Source: Cladophialophora immunda (taxonomy: Eukaryota > Ascomycota > Eurotiomycetes > Chaetothyriales > Herpotrichiellaceae). Taken from it: a stretch of 64,000 nucleotides of DNA. The translations under genes were made by a program, and so were the position numbers. Under the pieces are notes generated by a model. That model saw only the letters and a list, made by a program, of their open reading frames with translations, searched no databases and was not told the origin of the DNA. Numbering within the stretch: position 1 is the first letter of the stretch; each line of letters begins with the position of its first letter. The DNA lies in assembly GCF_000835495.1 (NCBI RefSeq), contig NW_015622545.1, positions 1,302,001 to 1,366,000 of the forward strand, read 5' to 3'. Of the stretch, positions 34,132-46,496 are shown in pieces.

Positions 34132-36342
34132 ATGCCCGTGGTTGAGGTCAGCAATGTTGCTGCGGACGTCATTGCTGCAAACAATGTCAATGTAGATGTT
34201 GCTGAAGGCAGTGTCGACGTAGACAACGACCCAGATGGCATGATCAAATGCTATCTAGTCAAGATCCCCCATAAGGCGCGCGGGAAATACAGACACGATC
34301 AAGAGTGCTTATCTGCCATCGCTCATCTACGACGAGAACGATGCTAACTGTGGCTCTTGTAGTCGAAAGGCTCTGGTTAAGGGTTTCGAAAGAATTTACG
34401 ACCTGAAGCCAATGAAAGCAGGCAAAACGCTGCGAAATAAGACGGTGCTCTATGCCTTCATCAAGCTGTGCAAGTGGGTAGAGGGGAAGAAAAAAGGATC
34501 ACTTGCCGACAAACTGGAAGCGGATCTAGAGCAGAAGAACAGGCAAGAGCAACCAAGACTTGGATCGACTCAGGATGAAATCCTGGCTGCCAAGCGGTTC
34601 CTCATATTGGAGCATCGAAGTGCAAAAAAGCTCAAGGCATGTGGTGGACCTTTATAAGTCTTTCGCCACGATATTCACATTCGTAAAAGGTACAAGGCAA
34701 TGCTAGCCAGGAAGTCGTTCTTATAGATGACCCCGCGGAGCGAGGAGAGCTAGCGGCACCAGCGGATGAAGCTAACGATCAAGAAGCCAAACCGGCAGAT
34801 GATGGGCATGACCAACCAGGGGTTCCTCGGATTGAATGGTGCGTTCTTGCCCCCTAGCGTTAGCACCGTGATGTAACGCCTAATCGAGACTTTCAGCCCA
34901 GTTTCTTTCGACCATATCCCCGAAACATGGTTTGTGGTGTGTACGGCCGAAACACGACATTCCTACTGCCGCAAGTGCTTCCACGAGATAGCAGTGAATG
35001 TGGCGGCCGCTAGCGACCCAGTCAAGTGTCCCCCTCCATGTGGTGTGGCATTTTTGGCGGAAAAATTTGGCTTTATGGGCCAAGAAATGACGCGCATCGG
35101 CAAGAAAAACCGGCTGTATAGCCTGAAGCAGTACGATCAGTTGGTGAAACTGAAGGAGAGAGAAGACATCCTGAATTCAATGCCGGGCCTCGAAACCTGC
35201 CCCGTCTGTGACTACATCGAAGACCCTTCAGAATTCCCGGATAAGAAAGCCCAACCACGCTGCTGGTGTAAGGTACAGAAGTGTGCCCAGGTCAGCTGTC
35301 GGCAGTGCTGCTGCGAATGGCATCCAGGCCAGACGTGTGAAGAAGCCAAGATGCCGCAGTTGAATCCAGACGTCGAGGAGCAGAGAATCCAGCTGAACAG
35401 GCTGCTGAGCGACGCCATGTCGGCTGCCAGGGTGCGCCGTTGCAAGTGAGTTGAAGACACGATAGCCGAGAAGCGATAAGTAGCCAACAGGTTCCGCTTC
35501 TAGTCAATGCGACAGTGGGCAAGAGCTCGAGGCTGGGTGCAACAAGATCATGTGCAAGAACGAGGAATGTCGCCACTATCAATGGTAAGGAATCCCTCCC
35601 CCGCTTGGTCTCATCTACTCTGTCTGGGCATCTACTCTGTCTGGGCTGCTGCTGGATCGTGTGAGCTGACGCATTGGACGGCTCGCTACTTTGTAAAGTA
35701 TCCCTCCTCCCGCTCAATTATAATGTAGACCTACAGCGGTCCAACTTCGACGCCTGGAAGTGGCAGGCCAACAGACTTACCCATGAACACTATGATCGCA
35801 GTCAGATGGGAGTCCTGAGAGTTGGAAGGAAATGCCCTTTATATTCCGACGTTAGACAACTTCACTGCAAGAACCGAGCCCACGCCGTCATGAACACGAA
35901 CACCAAGATCTTTGGGCATTATGCCAACGCTAACCTCCACAAAGATGAACTTCGCGAGATTGTGCAAGGATTGATATAAAAGGAGGCCGATAAATGGCAG
36001 AAGCTGATGAGAATAACCGAAAAGGATCTACCTTTTCCCTGGGAACAATAAGGAGGCTTCCGTCCGCAACCCGTGGCACCGCCCGCCCCACGACCGGCCA
36101 TTGCAAAACCCCCTCCCGTGTTAGCTCCATAGCAGCACAACATGGGCGGCGTAGGCGGAGGCGGAGGCATTATCCAGGGGCTGAGAAAAGCACTCAGGAA
36201 GCCGAAGGCGGCGATGGCGCAGTGGCATGCAGCCCACATGGTCCAAAACTACCCCCTCGCGAACCTCTTCAACGGTGTCCTGCCCCAGCAGAATTCGGAA
36301 CAGCAAATGCAACAAATGCACCAGCAACGGGCATTACAATAG
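34132..36342 (+). pseudogene. RBR (RING-IBR-RING) E3 ubiquitin ligase, RNF216/TRIAD3-like, with late stop codons
   Basis: Frames at 34132-34657 probably form the N-terminus. An exon ending at 34838 (VPRIE) splices over a 58-base intron (GTGCGT...CTAATC...TTTCAG) into ECPVSFDHIPETW, VVCTAETRHSYCRKCF: RING1, with Ser where a zinc Cys is expected. The same exon (34897-35445) has GLETCPVCDY, CSCRQCC-like IBR cysteines and HPGQTCEEAK. A second intron (35446-35503, GTGAGT) leads to RCNQCDSG, GCNKIMCKNEEC: RING2 with its catalytic-type Cys region. After a third intron, WKWQANRLTHEHYD and GRKCPLYSD match the TRIAD3 C-terminal region. The frame then meets TAA at 35977, TAA near 36050 and TAG near 36130, yet continues sensibly to 36342 (QQNSEQQMQQMHQQ). 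RBR ligases pass ubiquitin through a RING2 cysteine. Confidence 0.7.
35612..35645. repeat. Two tandem copies of a 17-bp unit inside an RBR intron
   Basis: The unit catctactctgtctggg is perfectly duplicated. It sits in the intron after 35584. Confidence 0.9.
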
Positions 36343-36605
36343 GCAAAGGCTCGCAACCATCCACCGCAGACTCAAATCCGTCCGCCACGGGCTCCCAACC
36401 GTCAGGCGCAAGGGCAGGCCCGGCGCTCGCTGTCCAGTCAAGTCAAGATCCGTCCTTCGCTCTGTTACGAAGAATACGGTCGTCCACTGCTCGGGATAGC
36501 CTTACACAAGCTTGGTCTCCGCTGCATCGTCAAATTTGTCGGGGCCTTTATCTTCCATATTGGGCACGGCACTTGTAGGTGTCTTGAATAATCACTGTCC
36601 GCCTG
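36343..36605. other. Gap between the RBR remnant and the next minus-strand frames
   Basis: Short, no feature seen. Confidence 0.3.
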
Positions 36606-37510
36606 TTATGAGATCTCTAAGGGTGGCGACGGCGTAAACGAGGCTCGTGATGATGGGCGGGCTGATGAAGTGTTTGGACGCACGTCGCGAGGGCGGGGCA
36701 AGTAGAATAGCAAGCCGATGGCAAAAACTGGAGTCTTTTTCTCTACGAGTTTCGGCTTCTTTCTTTGCAGCGGCGAGCCCAACTGGTGTTCAGGACCATG
36801 AGAAAGCGGTTTGATTGAGTTGGCATGTTCAGCAGAAGACCTTCGGCGCTGCTTTAAATCATCCTGGGCCTCAGGAAACGTAACCGAATCAAATGACACG
36901 CAGCGCGCGTCCGTACGAGCTTCAATGAATATGTCCCGTGAAGCCACGCTAGGTGAAAGTGCTGTGGTAGGTGACATGAGGACATACCGGTGTTACGCTC
37001 CTCCACCGCAGCGCGTATTCTAGCCATAGCTTCCTCCCGCGCGATCACCCTCTTACCATCCATGTGTCCACATCCTTTTGGCTTCATCATCATTCACCAC
37101 CTGAGCAGTCGTCATCTGACTGATCTCGATTTATTGGAGGATTTGGAGGCGTTAGACTCTGCTTATCATTGCGCCGATCCGGGCTTTGGGTTTTTGAATC
37201 GCGAGTCAGCTCGATGGGGAATTCGGCACAATTTTGTGAAGTCCTCGTCGCCAACCCCAGGCACCATGCCGTCATCTTGCAGGTGTCATGTTTGTAACTA
37301 CCTTCTTCTACTTCGCTACCCATATCTAGTCCGTATGCACAAATACATAGGTATGACTGTTATCCTCGAGGAATTCGTGGAGCTCAGCTAACCTGACAAC
37401 CCGTCATTCTCATCAATTTCTTCATCGTCTTCGCTGCTGTAATCTGGATCGGGGCCTCTATCACCACCCCCACCACGGAGCCCAATCATTCCTTGGAGCA
37501 CTGGGGTTTC
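36606..37510 (-). other. Possible multi-exon gene of unknown function
   Basis: Minus-strand frames follow one another: an acidic piece near 37500-37390 (GLRGGGGDRGPDPDYSSEDD), a frame 37323-37090 ending DQSDDDCSGGE, a frame from 37093 (KGCGHMDGKRVIAREEAMAR), and 36977-36606 with a long charged stretch. GT...AG pairs exist between them (e.g. GTATGT at about 36988), but I could not make all phases agree. It lies just 3' of the HNH gene on the same strand. No family recognised. Confidence 0.25.
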
Positions 37511-37537
37511 TCGTAGTCGAAAAGGGAAACGCTGCTC

Positions 37538-38851
37538 CTAAGAACGTGCCCAAGTCTCTCTGTCCGTATCCCATTCATAGTCGCTCTCAGTATCACCCCT
37601 TCCCTGGTCGTCTTCGAAATCGACCCCAACATCGTCCTCGTCGTCACTTTGGTGAAAAAAATCGTCTGGGAGGTCCCCTGCTCCGCTCATTGCCGTCACG
37701 CGGTGTAGATACCACTGCATCTCCAGTAGCTTCATATTAGGTAGCGGTCGCAATTCTGGGTCATCGGTTGTGAGACAGATTTGTTGTCCGGAACTGATGA
37801 CTTCCAAAGTCTGAACGTCAAATAGCCTCGTTTCGTTTGGACCGTGATCTGTGATCGCTAAAGAAGGGACTTGAGCGAGGTCAACGCGTTCAGCGTATGG
37901 GTTTGAGGACAGCCAATGAAACTCAATATCCAGCCGTTTCTTGTCATCTGACATTTGGATCGGCTTCAGGGCGAAATACGCCTTTCCCCAGTATGCATGC
38001 GCGTTTGGGCAAAGACCGATTAGATTTTGACAGGTTTCAGTACCGTGAGGAAAGAGTGCGTTGAACCAAGCATCCACACGCTCGTCGGACCAGAACATTC
38101 GGAGCATGGTCCAGAAGGACGTTCCACTCTGTTGCGAGGCAGGGCGGAGTTCGATTTGCAGAGAGAATGGGTAAATATGGGCAACCTCAATTGGGTCGCC
38201 AGCCTTTGTCAGAACACATTTCATCTGGTCTCTCTGATAGCACTGGGCATTATTAGCATAAATCAAACTTTGGAAACTAACAGAATAGACCTACTCGCTC
38301 TCGCTGGCTCTTGGAACGACCACCAGATGGCGAAAACTGCTGATTTGCTGATGGCGACCCTAGAGCAATTGGTTGCAACGGGGTCGAAATCGGTCGTCCA
38401 CTAACGGTTCGCTTTTGTCCACGTCTTCCATCTGCCAGAGGTGATAATGCGGGAGATGACTGTGCTGAAGATGGCTGTGCTTGAGGAGGCCGTATGGGAG
38501 TAGCAGATGCCTGCGGCGTGGGGACGCGTTGTGGGGTAGAAGCGGTAGAGACTGGTGCTCGCTTTCGTTGAGCCCCTAAACAGTATTGTTAGTAATTTAC
38601 AGTGCTCGATTTGGTCTTGTCACCGTACATGCTTGAGCAAGCTTTGTGTCGCATTCCATATTATGGAATGCCATTGCCATTAGCGCCGTCGGCCAGCCTC
38701 CTGCAGCTCCCCGTAGCTTCTCGATATCAGAAAGCCAGAGACAAGCCCAGGCCGTCGGTTGTATTTCGCCCATTTTGTCCTTCAGAGTTTGGATCAGGCG
38801 AATGCGTTCTGGATCAGAAAATTCTGCTTCAGGACCATTGGTAGAAGCCAT
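37538..38851 (-). CDS. HNH-endonuclease-domain protein (fungal HNH_2 type)
   Basis: The best-preserved gene in the window. There are three exons. Exon 1 is 38851-38629 (MASTNGPEAEF, then DPERIRLIQTLKDKMGEIQ), exon 2 is 38575-38295 (S/T/P/Q-rich linker), exon 3 is 38242-37538. Intron 1 has GTACGG donor and TACTAAC branch, and intron 2 has GTAGGT and GCTAAT. The sum is 1209 bases, 402 codons plus stop, no internal stop. Splice 2 creates RERCYQRDQMKCVLTKAGDP, then EVAHIYPFS: the Cys and His of the HNH fold. The family continuation follows: FW..LRMFW, CQNLIGLCPNAHAYWGKAYF, ALKPI and FHWLSSNP. The C-terminus is very acidic. Many Pezizomycotina carry such proteins in multiple copies. Nuclease activity is not proven for most, and the role is unknown. 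A longer N-terminus (in-frame Met at 38980) is possible. Confidence 0.85.
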
Positions 38852-41754
38852 GGTGGTAGTTGGGGGACTCGGACGAAATGAGACAGGAAAAGATGCAACA
38901 AAAGGGTGCAAGGGACGAACGAGGGAAGGTGGTGGGATCGAGGTGAGGGCCGAAACGCGGTGTTCAGGTCGAGGGACCAAGACAAACCAGATTTCGCGAG
39001 AGAGAGAGAAGAAGAGGAGAAGAAGAGAAGAAGAGAAAAGTTGGGCCTTTAGCAGGTGCGGGCTTGGCAGAATAGAGTTTGAAGAGTGAGGACGTCATGA
39101 GGTGCAGGGGCTGCTCCCAAGAACGCAGGGGCTGCCAAGAGCCGTCTTGACCAAAGGCTTCAAGATTGGCCCAAACCTACTGAAAGGTTGCCCGAGCTCC
39201 GTTAAGAAATCGGAGAAGCAAATCGCGATAACAACGCGATCGAGGCCAACACGGCGACCGAGTGCCACACGAAGCTGCTCAGCAAGCACAACTTCACAGC
39301 AGTGTTGTGGCATCCGAAGGACCTTTGGTCCAGGGAAAGGCGAACAAGGCTGTCGACGATATCCGCCCGTACCCTGGACGAGCACAGCAGGTTTTTCAAG
39401 ACGTACACAGTCGCGGAGATGCACTCAACGAAGATACAAGGGCCTTGTCGACACCATCAAGGAACTCGCTCCGGCCAAAACCACCAGGGGCGATGCCATT
39501 GGAACGCATACTATGACCCAGATGCTTCGGCACCCGATCGACGCCGTCACCGGGCTGCTGGGATGCATCGACGGACGACCCTGATGACTGGCGGGCAGAC
39601 GCTTAGATACTTGTCCTTTCGCCTTGCGAGTCCGTTGCCCGATGATCGACCATGTCTCTAGCTTTTGGTCAAAGTTGCCGCACGACAGCCTGCAACTCGA
39701 CCGCCAAGTGCAAAGCGTGACGCCATGCGGCGTGTGAGAGTGTCGGTTGACTGTGACGCCGTGGCCTCGTCTGCCGCCATCCTGCCATCTGCAAGCCTGT
39801 CACATGCAAGCGGCCTCGATACGTGCTGGGAGGACGAATTAATGGTCGGTGCCTCTTGCCGCAAGCCATAAGCGGCCATGCTCCGCCACCTTAGACGCCC
39901 ATGGCCTGGCTACGGCGATTGGCGTTCTCGCGCTTGGACGTTACCTTGTCCATTGCCGCCATTCAGATGCATCTGCCTCAACATTGTACTCGCGAATCCT
40001 TACGGCTACTACCAAGAATAGCTACGCATCATCACCGTGAGCCGCTTTGGGCCGTGGGATCACTACCCGCTCGGGCCTTTGTCGCAAGCCGTACTGGCCT
40101 TTGTCACACGTTGTGCTACGGCTGGACACCGGAAGATGGAAGGCCCCTTGGAGGATGAACAGGAGATGGTGCAGGGCCAGCGACATGTTCGCATTCCCGG
40201 CTATTTTGTGACTCCGATGATTCATTGAGGAGCTGGCCATCGTGTTGGCGCATGGAGACGGCCGCATTGATCGGCCTCGCCGGAGACATAAAACGGGCAA
40301 AAGCAAGAGCAGACCCGTCCCAATGTTGGGTACAGACGACGGGACTGTGCATAAGGCTCTGTGGAACTCACTTCTTGAGTCCAAATCCGTATATATATAT
40401 AGGCCGGAGGTCTGCTCTGTTCTACAGTGCTCTTCCACACGGGCACCTGCCTACCTACCTATCTACCAAAAACTCGCCTACCTACCTCTACCTTGCTAGG
40501 TGTAGATTGCAGTTACCTAGCGCCCCCACCAGGTCCACACATCTCGTCGCTCAGCCCTCCAGACCACGACACAACTCGATGATGACCATCGATGAACTTG
40601 CCCAGCAGGATAGCAATGGAGCCTGCGGGAATCCGGCGGGCAAGCCGCACTCCCTTCAAACCTCTCCGAAGGCCTCGCCGCCTACAAGCTGGTAGAGATG
40701 ATCTATCGTCACTTTGTCCTCAGCAAGAGATCAGAGCCTGCTATTTGAGATAAATGGATTGGGAAATGGAGCTGTCTTCCTCGGAGCTCCAGTATCCATT
40801 GCCGCTTCTCATGCTGTCCCAAGGGACTGTGGGCAAGAAATGGAGAGCGGCGTCGGGCATTTTCTATTTGAGGGCCGAAAATACTTTGTCCCACCCAAAG
40901 TCGACCTGATATCCCGAATCATGAGATCTGACATGTTAGACAGGATGATTCCAACCAAAGTCCCGTCCGTCGTTGGACGCTCTTCGTATGGCAAAGAGCT
41001 TGACTTGGCCCTGACGAGGACGGCATGGTGAAGGACTGTTTCGGTCTGCTCGAGAAATGGATCTCATATGTCGTTCTGGTTTTTCGAGCGCAGCGTCTGA
41101 TCTCTTACTTTTGCGTTCGACTGGTGTTTTGCGTGCCCAAGGACTTCTCGGTCTCTGCCTCGTCTCCTTCTGCATTCGCCGTTCGGCCATAATGGTGCAC
41201 TTTCACTCAAAGAAAGGAGATGCCTGCGGGAGGTGCAGATGTCGTGTGATTGAACGTGGCGCTGTCGTGGCGTAGATAGACGCCACAACTGCCTGGTCTG
41301 GGCATTCAGGGGTCGGAGATATAATTGTCCGCATGTCAATCTCGGACGACCCTGCTTGCTCAAAATGGCCGATCCGGCAGTAGCAGAAGGGATTAACAAC
41401 CAGACAACCTCACTAAGTAAATGTGCACCATCGACAGGTAGATCTGCATTTTACTGACGACGTGTTCTGCGGGTATGCCATGAAGCGAAAGGCATGCCAC
41501 TGATGGATTAGTCCTCAGACCGAGAAGCGCATTTCCCTGAATTGGACCTTCCGGGGCATCACGGGCTATGATAGAGCACAGTAAGCAAAGTCAGCTCGCA
41601 TTGACTGAGGTTGGCGGCCCCTCTCGGATGGCCATATCGATTGATTGGCAACGGCAATCAGCTGGGTGGCCCGGAAGTGAGGCTCCCGGGCTGTCGCGGC
41701 CTTAAGTAAGGGTTGGGGCCACCAGGCCAAACATAGGCCAAACATACAGATTCA
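38852..41754. other. No assigned gene; GA-rich tract and unassigned ORFs
   Basis: A GA-rich tract (agagagagaagaagaggagaag) lies at 38998-39040, upstream of the HNH gene. Plus-strand frames 39302-39500 (LWHPKDLWSRERRTRLSTIS) and 40714-41031 (105 codons) look protein-like but match no family I know. TATA-like tatatatatata occurs at 40390 followed by CCTA-rich DNA. Confidence 0.25.
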
Positions 41755-41880
41755 CGAGTATGCAAGCAACAACGAAAAAGTGGAACTTGAATCGTGATAT
41801 CAAGTTCAAACACAGAGTTATCGAGGCTGTGTGGCAAGGGGAGAGCGGAAAATGGAAAGTCATCATTCAGAACCGGATGG
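41755..41880 (+). pseudogene. Baeyer-Villiger/FAD monooxygenase internal fragment
   Basis: The frame reads ATTKKWNLNRDIKFKHRVIE then AVWQGESGKWKVIIQN. In fungal Baeyer-Villiger-type monooxygenases, Y..H.F.LRKDI.F...V..A.W....GKW.V precedes the NADPH-binding domain. Similarity stops at a short (ggatg)n slip-like run near 41880. It could come from the same parent family as the N-terminal piece at 29.0 kb. Confidence 0.65.
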
Positions 41881-43177
41881 GATGGGATGGGATGCGTCAG
41901 GACCATTACATTCAGGCCGCCCATATGGCTGGGAATCCCTATCCACGGGTACAACATGCCGAGTTCTACATAATCGGGGTTTCTGGCTCCCTTAATCTCT
42001 TCATACGCCGTGACATCCAACTCCAGACCGGCTACCAGCACAAGTATACCTCCGTCCACTCTCGTAGCTCTAGCCTGTGTCGCTCTCCAAATCGAAGAGA
42101 GACCAACGCCGACGCCAACTTGATGTGGATGATTGCCCAATTGGACTACGTGTCAGACCAAAAGAATTCGCAAAGGTAGCGAGTAGTGCAGTCAGAAAGC
42201 ACCGTCTTTCCAAACGTAGCCATTGAATTCAGCCACCTTGAGCACCAGCTCGCCAGGGAAAATATATTCAAAGAGCTTTTTACCCAGTTCACGTTTGAGC
42301 AGCACTTTTGACGGGAACACGGTGACCTAGAAACGCTCCAGTACGAGGATTCCGGCGATGGCTTCGAGCATATACCAGTGCACCTAGAGGATTTTCTAGG
42401 ACCCTTCCCCCAGGGTACTTCGAGGAGCATCGAGCCCAACGATGAAGCTGCTAGTTGCAACAACCCAAGTCTCTCTCACACATTCCCCATCCCCTTTATG
42501 TTAAAGCTACAAATCTCGATGTATCCTCGGATCTCCCATAGCATAGGACGGGCCTTTCGACTTACAGCGTTCGCCTCTGAATGGCTTTCATCAATGCCAC
42601 CGATTTTCTTCCACTCCTGAGCCAGAGCAGTAACAGTCTTGAGGTCATGAGACAAGAATCCGGGGGTCATGGGAGAGGTACGGGAGGAAAAGCAGATAGG
42701 ATTACCAATAACAGGCAGACTGAATCTTCAGTCTTGCAACTTGAAAGAATGAAAGGCTCAGAGCTCTTGAGGGGGAGGAAGAACCAGGTATAAATGGGTT
42801 GGGTGTGTGCGGGTTTTGGCGGTGGGCAGCAATGGTTCGGATTTTTCGCGCGATGCTTCGAAGCTCAACTGCGGCCGTGGGATTGTACCGAATAGCAGGG
42901 ACGACGACGACGACTTCGAAGAGCCGAAGACGATGATGAGGAGATGAAATGTTGAGTTCCAATCTGAATTTTTCAACAACGAGCGTTAGATTAGCTGAAG
43001 CATTCAAGCCGCTATCGGGCTTCCTTTTGGCCCGAGTGAAAACGAGGACTGGCTTGTCCGCCACGCCGCGCCTATCGAGAATGCCTTGGTGGCCCAGCAT
43101 TCACGGGTCGAAGCCAATCCAGCCATCGCTTTCAAAAGCGAGAGCAGCAGCATACTGGACGGTCTGTTTACGCCATA
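41881..43177. other. Unassigned
   Basis: A minus-strand frame (42140-41658) and plus-strand frames near 42378-42620 are open but unassigned. A plus-strand frame near 43030-43190 (EDWLVRHAAPIENALVAQHS) reads like protein; family unknown. Confidence 0.2.
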
Positions 43178-43369
43178 TTACCATGGCGAGATAATGGCAG
43201 CCGCCGGCGGTACGTTGTCGTTAACTGCGCGGAGGAATTGAGCGCCCACGATGACGTTGACAGAAGACCAGCCGAGACACGCCAAACAATTGAAAAGAGC
43301 GATGATTTTGACCCGAGGCCAGATCTCAAACCGCCAGCGGGAGCGGTATGTGTTGCCTGCCGTTCGAAG
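43178..43369 (-). pseudogene. NCS1 nucleobase permease (purine-cytosine permease type) fragment
   Basis: The frame contains RTAGNTYRSRWRFEIWPRVK, then IIALFNCLACLGWSSVNVIV, GAQFLRAVNDNVPPAAAI. This matches the segment G.RTM...R...G..GA...A..N...C.GW..VN.I.GAQ.L..V of fungal FCY2-like permeases, one of the most conserved parts of the family (12-helix symporters for cytosine and purines). The remaining helices are missing; upstream codons are unrelated. Confidence 0.7.
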
Positions 43370-46300
43370 GGCAGACATAACCGACAAGCGCGGCAGCTGT
43401 ATCTTGACATGGAAAAACCCAAGCCTAACTCGACGCCCAAGGCCGACGGCCATCATGGGCGCGGGCTTGGGCAAGGATGTCGCCTTCCACGTCGTAGGCG
43501 ACGTAGACGCCTCCGGGAGCAACACGCCTTGGGACGAGCTTGTGCGTTCTTGAAATGAATCTGAAAACGAGCGGCATCCGCGGCGGCCACGGCGAGCACC
43601 ATCGTGTGCAGGACTCGGACATGTCTCGGATGCCCCAGGAGTTTCTGGCCCAAGCGGGCTACGGGACGACATTTCTAAACACGGACCAAGATTATATTGT
43701 TTGGATTCAAAACGTTCTAGCACTCGGAGGGGAAATGGAATACTTGTATCATTTCAATGCTACCTTCACTTATCTGCCCTTGAACAAGCATTTTCCGTTA
43801 GTTCCTTCGACCAAGCGCAGCGCCGAAACGATACCTGGAAGCCGACCAGATCGACGAAAGACATCAGTCGCAGCATAATCTTCCTCCAATCGTTGTACCA
43901 CACATTAATCTCAACTTGGATGTCGCGGAGGATGTCCATGACCGCCAACATCTTGGTTAAAGCTCCAGTTAAAGTAGCATCAGCTCGAACTCTTCGTCGG
44001 GCGGGACAAAGGATCTGGTCCGGTCTGTCTCAAACTTGCCGAGTTGCACACACTGGTGTAATTGACAATCTTCCAACGTGACAGAGCCAGCTGCGGACCA
44101 AACTTATTTGAGAACTTGACCCGGTGGACCCCGTAACTTGCGAGATGATGTTTCGCCACTCACTTAAGACTGACTATCTTGCCAGTTGCACCTTTTGCGA
44201 ACCATGGGAATCAGGTGAATGCCGCGAATGCTTCCCCCGTTGCTTCTTGCGTGACTTCCACCTCTCTTTCCGAACTGAAGACACGGTGATCTCTTCAAAG
44301 ACCCCAAAGGATTGGAGGAATTCCTCGACAAGTTTTCTCTGTGGAAGAATTCTGTTTCGGGACGGAAACTACACCAATGTCAATTGGATCGGATTTTGGG
44401 TGAGCTTCCAGCAGTGAACGCCTTTGCCTTCAACGTATTGCCTCTGGACAATGTCGGGCCCGGTATACCGCGTCAGGTGCACTATTGCGCAGCGCAAATT
44501 TGATCTTCGACCCCCACTGAATATGGCATCGGAATCCGCGATGCCATTCTTGAGGAGCCATGGACGGATACGATTAATCTTTGGATTCAGGCCCGGAAAT
44601 TTGGAAGAGTTTGAGCATTCCCTCGTGGTGCGTCAGGAAGCCTGATCGAGTTTCTCCCATGTCATTCACGTACTGGCCTTGTTAGCGAATTTACATCCAT
44701 CATGGGAGAAGCAGGCCGCTGAGGTGATTTTTCGGCTGTGTGCATACCTCGAACAGCTGCAGCGCTGTAAAGAGAGCGAGGAAGAGTTGACAGTAGCTCG
44801 TCTGCGGATGCGCCAGTTCCGCTGGGAAGCGACTCGCACTCTGCGCCAGCAATTGAGCTACATAGGTCCAAGAATCTCAGAGTTAACTGAGAAGGTCGCG
44901 GCCCAGTGACGTCCTTGCCGCGACTCGCCCAAACAGGCCTCACCAGCTCCGTCGTCGCCCGAGTGGCATACCTACAAACAAATCAATAATTAAAACCTTT
45001 GCCCTGCAGGGAATGCTCAGCAACTCCACTCGCACTCCGCTTCACAAATTTTTCAGGCCTGTGGCCAGACTTCCCACCCATTTCTCTCTATTCAGAGTTC
45101 TATTCCATCAACGAGCTGCACCTAAACCTAAAAACCAATTTGACCTGCGTCGGTGTCGATGAGGGAGAGAAAATGGCACAGCTGACATTCTCGAAGATAG
45201 CATTCGTTGGTGATCATTTATGGAAGCCGGACCTTTTGCTAAAGCAGCGCAATACCTGCAAGAACATCTGCAACCACCCGCAAATAGCCTCGAGGTCGAT
45301 TGGAGGGGGGGGAGGGGGAGGAGGAGGGTGGACTAGTCGGTGCCACTTAGAAGGCTGTGGTGATATTCGTACAGAATAGGTCTCTCCCATGATTCCGGGT
45401 CTTGCGCGTCAGCTTGAAAAGGATCTCTTCGACACTCTTCTCAGCCTCTGTGTTTCTCCTGCCCGCTCCGCCTACCAATCTGATGCAGTGGGAGCACCCG
45501 ACGCAGGAAGCCCAAGTCGCGAGTGAAGGAGGAGGATTTTCAGACTAACGGCTCGATCATCAGTTCGAGTTCCATCGAAAGTTGGAAGACGCATTCCTGG
45601 AACATGAATTTGGTATGTACGGATCTGGGCACTCGAGTTGTTCGGAGCGTTTCTCAATCCCCACGTTTGCACTCGCCCTTGAAGGCATGCAATTGTTTTG
45701 TGCTGCAGTTACTCCCAAGGAGGTGCAGTAAGACCAAGGCGAAATGGATTCTTGGAAAGAAGACACAAGCAATTGCTCTTGCTGCATAACTCGTCTCTCA
45801 TTCATGCCTCCTCATCTTTCCAGCCCCTTGCCAGCGAAGGCCTCGCTGCAGACGCCACAAAAAGCTGGGTCGACAAAGCTCGGGAGCTGTCAATGGTGGC
45901 CTCATTTGGGCATTCTATACATGGCCGTGCCGCCCGGGTCTTGGCTCCGTCCACATCGCCGGATATCGTGCCATCAGCCAGAGTTAACATGCTGACTGGC
46001 GTCCGCAAGAAGAGAAAGGAGTATAGAGCACTCTTCCCGTGGGGGCTTGCGTAGAAAAGAAAAGCTCCATTGCAAAGGCGCAGTGGGGCCCCAAGTTGTT
46101 CAATGGCCGTTCCGGCCGCAGTACCAATGGCCGACCTGAACGATCTCGGCATGTAAGGAACAAACATTCAAGGAGAACGCACCGGTGTTCACTTCTGAGA
46201 AATCCTTGAAGGATGTGAAGGTTGCGCGCTAGTGAACATGTTATCGCAACGTCTCACAACCACTCAAGACTCGTCCTTCTTCCCACTCGAACCTGGACGA

Positions 46301-46496
46301 CGATTTCGAAAACTCCATCGACAGATTCCGCACCATGATTGAAGGCCTGACCACTTGCCGTAGGACGGTTCGAAGTGGCGTCCTCACTCAGGCCGCCACT
46401 ATTAACACTGGAGATGGCTAGTCGTCGGCTCAGACTCCCTGAAGCGGCAGACCTTGACACACCAACCGGCTTGCGGTCGCTCGTGGCTGCAACTCT
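43370..46496. other. Unassigned part of the mosaic
   Basis: Protein-like but unassigned plus-strand stretches: 43640-43770 (GYGTTFLNTDQDYIVWIQNV), 44310-44500 (LEEFLDKFSLWKNSVSGRKL) and 44679-44909 (helical, QLQRCKESEEELTVARLRMR). A run of glycine codons (gggggaggggga) lies near 45307. No family is recognised. Confidence 0.2.
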
